From Microbacterium yannicii PS01 (GTDB lineage Bacteria > Actinomycetota > Actinomycetes > Actinomycetales > Microbacteriaceae), in assembly GCF_000304335.1 (NCBI RefSeq), contig NZ_CAJF01000032.1:1-42421 (forward strand): a stretch of 42,421 nt of DNA, written 5' to 3'. Below the pieces are notes generated by a model, which saw nothing but the letters and a program-made list of their open reading frames with translations, ran no database searches and was not told where the DNA came from. Positions 39,492 through 42,421 of this stretch are shown here, piece after piece. Both the position numbers and the translations under genes were made by a program. Each line of letters opens with the position of its first letter. Position 1 is the first letter of the stretch.

Positions 39492-40337
39492 GTGAAGAGA
39501 CTCCGTATCGAGCACCAGACCGGCTTCTCGTACCAGGGGGACGTGTCGGCGTCGTACAACGAGGCGCGCATGCTGCCCGGCTCGACCGACAGCCAGTTCG
39601 TGCTCAACTCCGCGCTCGACATCGAGCCCTCGACATCCGTCAACCAGTACGTGGACTACTTCGGCACGCGCGTCGCGGCCTTCGACGTGCTCTCGCCGCA
39701 CTCGGCGCTCACGATCACGGCGCGTTCGCTCGTCGAGGTCCGTCCGCGCCCCCTGGAGCACATCGATATCACGTGGGACGGCCTGGCGCGCGAGTCCAAG
39801 CGCTCGATGGACACCGTCGAGCAGCTCACTCAGACCGGCCGTACCCGCCCGCACGCCGAGGTGACCGAGCTCGCGCGGTCGATCGCGGCGACGCACGAGC
39901 ATCCGGGCCGCGCTGCGCATGCGATCGCCGTCGCCGTCGGCGACGCGGTCGAGTACATGCACGGCATCACCGGTGTGCATTCCACCGCGAGTGACGCGTG
40001 GGAGGCGCGCAAGGGCGTCTGCCAGGACATCGCTCACGTGACCCTCGGCGCGCTCCGCGAGGTCGGCATCCCGGCGCGCTACGTGTCGGGGTACCTGCAC
40101 CCGCGGCCGTCCGCCGAGGTGGGCGTGGCCGTGACGGGCGAGTCGCACGCGTGGATCGAGTGGTTCGCGGGCGAGTGGCAGGGTTTCGACCCGACGAACA
40201 ACATCGAGATCGGCGACCGCCACGTGCTCGTGGGGCGCGGCCGCGACTACAGCGACGTGCCGCCGTTGCGGGGCGTCTACGCGGGGCCCTTCAAGAGCCA
40301 CCTGCACGTGAAGGTGACGATCACCCGCGAGGCGTAG
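39492..40337 (+). CDS. transglutaminase-like protein
   Basis: The 281-residue protein has the bacterial transglutaminase N-domain (RIEHQTGFSYQGDVSASYNEARM) and a papain-like core with Cys177 in GVCQDIAHV, His219 in ESHAWIEW and Asp233 in GFDPTNN, the full catalytic triad. In this gene context a peptidase or amide-transfer role is expected on the product of the ATP-grasp enzyme. No signal peptide is present. GTG 39492 follows a GAGGGA site. The gap of 91 bases to the alpha-E gene holds only the REP-like palindrome, so the operon is probably continuous. Confidence 0.94.
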   Translation: MKRLRIEHQTGFSYQGDVSASYNEARMLPGSTDSQFVLNSALDIEPSTSVNQYVDYFGTRVAAFDVLSPHSALTITARSLVEVRPRPLEHIDITWDGLARESKRSMDTVEQLTQTGRTRPHAEVTELARSIAATHEHPGRAAHAIAVAVGDAVEYMHGITGVHSTASDAWEARKGVCQDIAHVTLGALREVGIPARYVSGYLHPRPSAEVGVAVTGESHAWIEWFAGEWQGFDPTNNIEIGDRHVLVGRGRDYSDVPPLRGVYAGPFKSHLHVKVTITREA

Positions 40338-40362
40338 CCGGCGGCCGCCTGGAATGCCGACG

Positions 40363-40387
40363 CCCCGGGCTCCAGGTCAGGCCGGGG
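40363..40387. terminator. hairpin between convergent genes
   Basis: CCCCGG (40363-40368) pairs with CCGGGG (40382-40387), overlapping the stop region of the 51-residue gene. Short stem, no T tract. Confidence 0.35.
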
Positions 40388-40532
40388 GCGCGTCGGGGTC
40401 GAGGGTCTTGAGGGTGTCCTCCTCGGCCGGGTTGTCGGCCTCGAGCTGCTCCTCGGTGGTCTCGTCACCGCCGGTGGGGCTGTCGTCGGCGGGTTGGTCC
40501 CCGGATTCCTGCGGTGCTCGATCGTCGCTCAT
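40377..40532 (-). CDS. 51-residue acidic disordered protein
   Basis: The short product begins MSDDRAPQESGDQPADDSP and ends LKTLDPDAPPA, with about one third Asp and Glu, few hydrophobic residues and no aromatic residue. It is probably disordered. It lacks the C-terminal Gly-Gly-Gln/Glu of the ubiquitin-like modifier Pup. A -10 box TAGCGT six bases before the ATG supports expression as a leaderless mRNA. Similar small acidic proteins are common in Microbacteriaceae, but I know no function. Confidence 0.6.
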   Translation of the reverse strand: MSDDRAPQESGDQPADDSPTGGDETTEEQLEADNPAEEDTLKTLDPDAPPA

Positions 40533-40538
40533 GTCTTC

Positions 40539-40544
40539 ACGCTA
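40539..40544 (-). promoter_or_regulatory. leaderless -10 box for 51-residue protein
   Basis: On the minus strand TAGCGT, then six bases (GAAGAC), then ATG at 40532. Confidence 0.6.
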
Positions 40545-40606
40545 GGCCCCTGCGTCACACCTCGGGAGGGGATTGACGTCGAGACCCAGGAGTCGGATCG
40601 GAACTC

Positions 40607-40635
40607 TTGACCCCGCGAATGAATCGTGTCACCGT
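40607..40635 (+). promoter_or_regulatory. probable GH3 promoter
   Basis: TTGACC (40607-40612) with a poor -10 (CACCGT, 40630-40635) at 17 bases. Two operator-like repeats begin at its end. Confidence 0.4.
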
Positions 40636-40666
40636 AGAGCGGTCTACAGAGCGTAGAGCGGTCTAC
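40634..40666. promoter_or_regulatory. duplicated operator before GH3 gene
   Basis: GTAGAGCGGTCTAC occurs at 40634-40647 and again, identical, at 40653-40666 (period 19). Each has GTAGA/TCTAC arms around a C-G centre, resembling LacI-type operators but different from the arabinose-locus motif. Confidence 0.7.
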
Positions 40667-40698
40667 GGACCGCGCACCTCAACGGAGAGGGATCGACG

Positions 40699-42421
40699 AT
40701 GACGTTGCTCGAGAGAAATCCGGAAGGCCGCCCGCCGCGAACACGGCGGCGCCTCACCGCCCTGCTGATGGGCGCGGTGATGCTGGCCGCGGGCGGTGTG
40801 GTCGCCATCGCGGCACCCGCCGCGGCCGCCGACTGCGCGACGGTTCCCTGGATGGACACCGCGAAGTCCGCCGACGAGCGCGCCCAGGCGCTGCTGGCCG
40901 CCAGCAGCCAGCACCAGAAGTACCGCTGGCTGGTGGAGCAGCCGGCCAACAGCCCGCAGCAGACGACGTGGTCGGGCGACGTCGTCTATCCCGCCCAGGT
41001 CGAGTGCACGCCCACCGTGATCTACGCCAACGGACCGGACGGCGTGTACGGCAGCCGCGGGACCACCGCGTGGCCCGGTCCGATCGCCGTCGCGGCGACG
41101 TGGGATCTGGCTCTGGGCCAGCAGAAGGCCGAGGCGCACGGCCGAGAGTCGTTCGACAAGCGCAGCGCCGTCGTGCTCGGCCCCGGCATCGCGAGCGGCC
41201 GCACTCCGCTGTCGGGTCGCGGATCGGAGTACTTCGGCGAGGACCCCCTGCTGTCCGGCCTGATGGCCGCCGCGAACGTGCGCGGCCTCGAGAACCGCGA
41301 GGACGGCAAGCCCGTCGTCGCCAACCTCAAGCACTACGTCGCGAACGAGCAGGAGACCGACCGGGAGGAGAGCTCGTCGAACATGGACGAGCGCACCCTC
41401 CGTCAGGTGTACGAACTGCCGTACGAGATCGCCGTGAAGGAGAGCGATCCCGGCAGCATCATGTGCTCGTACAACCAGGTCAACGGCGTCTACGCGTGCG
41501 AGAACGACATCCTCACGACGAGCGTCCGCGACCAGATGGGCTTCGAGGGCTATGTCATGAGCGACTTCGGGTCGGTGCACTCGACCGCCCAGTCGCTCAA
41601 CGCCGGACTCGACCAGGAGCTCAACCGGCCGATCTGGTTCACTCCGGCCAAGCTCGATGCCGCGCTCGCGGCGGGCGAGATCACGCAGCAGCGGATCGAC
41701 GAGGCGGCGTACCGCGTGGTGAGGTCGTACATCGAGGGTGGTCTGTTCGATCACCCCGTGCCCTCGACGCCGGTTGCGGACGTCTCGACGGCCGAGCACA
41801 AGCAGCTGGCGCGGCAGATCGCCGAAGAGAGCACCGTGCTGCTGAAGAACGACGGCGCACTGCCGCTCGCCGACGACGCGGCGACGGTCGCCGTGATCGG
41901 GCAGACGGCCTCGACCGTCGCCACCGGCGGCGTGAGCGCGAAGACAGGGTGTGCGTGGTACCTCGTGTTCATCCGCGGGACCGCGCTCAACTGCGACGCC
42001 ATCGCGGCGCCGCTGGACAGCATCACCGCGAAGGTGGAAGCCGCCGGAGGCACCGTCCTGTACGACAGCGGCACCGATCCCGCCCAGGCAGCGGCGGTGG
42101 CCGCGCAGGCGGACGTCTCGGTCGTGTTCGGCCACTACACGATGGGTGAGACGACCGACCTGGCCGACCTGCGCCTGGACGCGAACGGCGATGCCCTCAT
42201 CGCAGCGGTGGCCGCGGCATCCGACAAGACGATCGCCGTGCTCAACGCAGGCAGCGCCGTCGAGATGCCGTGGATCGGCGACGTCGACGCGGTGCTGCAC
42301 GCCTGGCACTCGGGCGAGCAGTTCGGTCCGGCGTTGGCCGGCCTGCTGTGGGGCGACGTCAACCCGTCCGGCAAGCTGCCGATGACCTTCCCCGTCTCGC
42401 TCGCCGACACGCCCACGAACA
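40699..42421 (+). CDS. secreted GH3 family glycosidase (right end cut)
   Basis: The visible 574 residues begin with a signal peptide (Arg-rich, hydrophobic to about residue 40, ending APAAAA) and a GH3 barrel: YANGPDGVYG, RGSEYFGEDPLL, NLKHYVANEQE, IMCSYNQVNG and nucleophile Asp289 in YVMSDFGSVHS; the second domain starts with ESTVLLKNDGALPL. GH3 enzymes hydrolyse terminal beta-glucosides, xylosides or related sugars by a retaining mechanism. The gene lacks a stop and continues beyond the window. ATG 40699 follows GGAGAGG by eight bases. The operator pair just upstream suggests sugar-dependent repression. The exact substrate cannot be told. Confidence 0.92.
   Translation, partial: MTLLERNPEGRPPRTRRRLTALLMGAVMLAAGGVVAIAAPAAAADCATVPWMDTAKSADERAQALLAASSQHQKYRWLVEQPANSPQQTTWSGDVVYPAQVECTPTVIYANGPDGVYGSRGTTAWPGPIAVAATWDLALGQQKAEAHGRESFDKRSAVVLGPGIASGRTPLSGRGSEYFGEDPLLSGLMAAANVRGLENREDGKPVVANLKHYVANEQETDREESSSNMDERTLRQVYELPYEIAVKESDPGSIMCSYNQVNGVYACENDILTTSVRDQMGFEGYVMSDFGSVHSTAQSLNAGLDQELNRPIWFTPAKLDAALAAGEITQQRIDEAAYRVVRSYIEGGLFDHPVPSTPVADVSTAEHKQLARQIAEESTVLLKNDGALPLADDAATVAVIGQTASTVATGGVSAKTGCAWYLVFIRGTALNCDAIAAPLDSITAKVEAAGGTVLYDSGTDPAQAAAVAAQADVSVVFGHYTMGETTDLADLRLDANGDALIAAVAAASDKTIAVLNAGSAVEMPWIGDVDAVLHAWHSGEQFGPALAGLLWGDVNPSGKLPMTFPVSLADTPTN

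Noticed and set aside
40377..40532. Prokaryotic ubiquitin-like protein Pup
   Set aside because: Size and acidity are similar, but the needed C-terminal Gly-Gly-Gln/Glu is absent and the end is DAPPA.
1..42421. tRNA, rRNA, riboswitch, insertion sequence, prophage or attachment site
   Set aside because: No stretch showed the expected folds, terminal inverted repeats, transposase or integrase motifs on reading both strands.

Overview
The window is a high-GC actinobacterial chromosome segment, most probably from Microbacterium or a close member of the Microbacteriaceae. This rests on base composition, on the gene set (type-2 circularly permuted ATP-grasp/alpha-E/transglutaminase operon, CofE, DUF4097 protein with a NarL-type two-component pair, PutA beside a LysR regulator, ddaH-rocD), and on a recurring promoter form: a TANNNT -10 box ending exactly six bases before the start codon in 12 genes, the pattern of leaderless transcription. 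I see no tRNA, rRNA, CRISPR array, transposase or phage gene; it reads as ordinary chromosome with accessory sugar-use and signalling loci.

Left part (1-8 kb): the end of a cytochrome b-type membrane protein; an overlapping operon of histidine kinase, NarL-type response regulator and a DUF4097 protein that is frameshifted in a run of six G; a pentapeptide-repeat protein; an F420-0:glutamate ligase; a GNAT acetyltransferase; a thioesterase; and a 43-residue membrane protein.

Signalling part (7.1-11 kb): a stand-alone EAL phosphodiesterase and a complete PAS-GAF-PHY-GGDEF bacteriophytochrome, with three small leaderless genes near or between them, two of which are paralogues (DUF7882-like). 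This looks like a light-responsive cyclic-di-GMP module. From 11.2 to 14.8 kb there is a coiled-coil membrane protein, a polytopic membrane protein, and a convergent three-gene operon of membrane-anchored extracytoplasmic proteins whose last gene overlaps the polytopic gene tail-to-tail by 97 bases.

Metabolic part (14.8-34.9 kb): LysR regulator and divergent bifunctional proline dehydrogenase/P5C dehydrogenase (PutA); then an arabinose/arabinan locus with a LacI regulator, an ABC sugar importer (lipoprotein and two permeases), a GH51 arabinofuranosidase, a second LacI regulator, and a secreted protein with two CE1-type esterase units in tandem. Copies of one operator, around TACAACGTTGTA, lie at both promoters and tie the importer and esterase into one regulon. 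Next come an XRE regulator with its membrane partner under a promoter flanked by two palindromes, a quinone-oxidoreductase-like dehydrogenase, and ddaH-rocD, which would feed glutamate semialdehyde to PutA. A GntR regulator faces rocD.

Right part (35-42.4 kb): a membrane-anchored molybdopterin oxidoreductase of the sulfite oxidase/YedY fold, divergent from the ATP-grasp/alpha-E/transglutaminase operon; a 51-residue acidic protein; and the beginning of a secreted GH3 glycosidase with duplicated operators, cut by the window edge.

Repeats: a short TCGAC(R)GGCTC sequence appears as a REP-like inverted repeat between genes (39.4 kb) and, in frame, inside three coding sequences where it encodes S-T-G-S-A.
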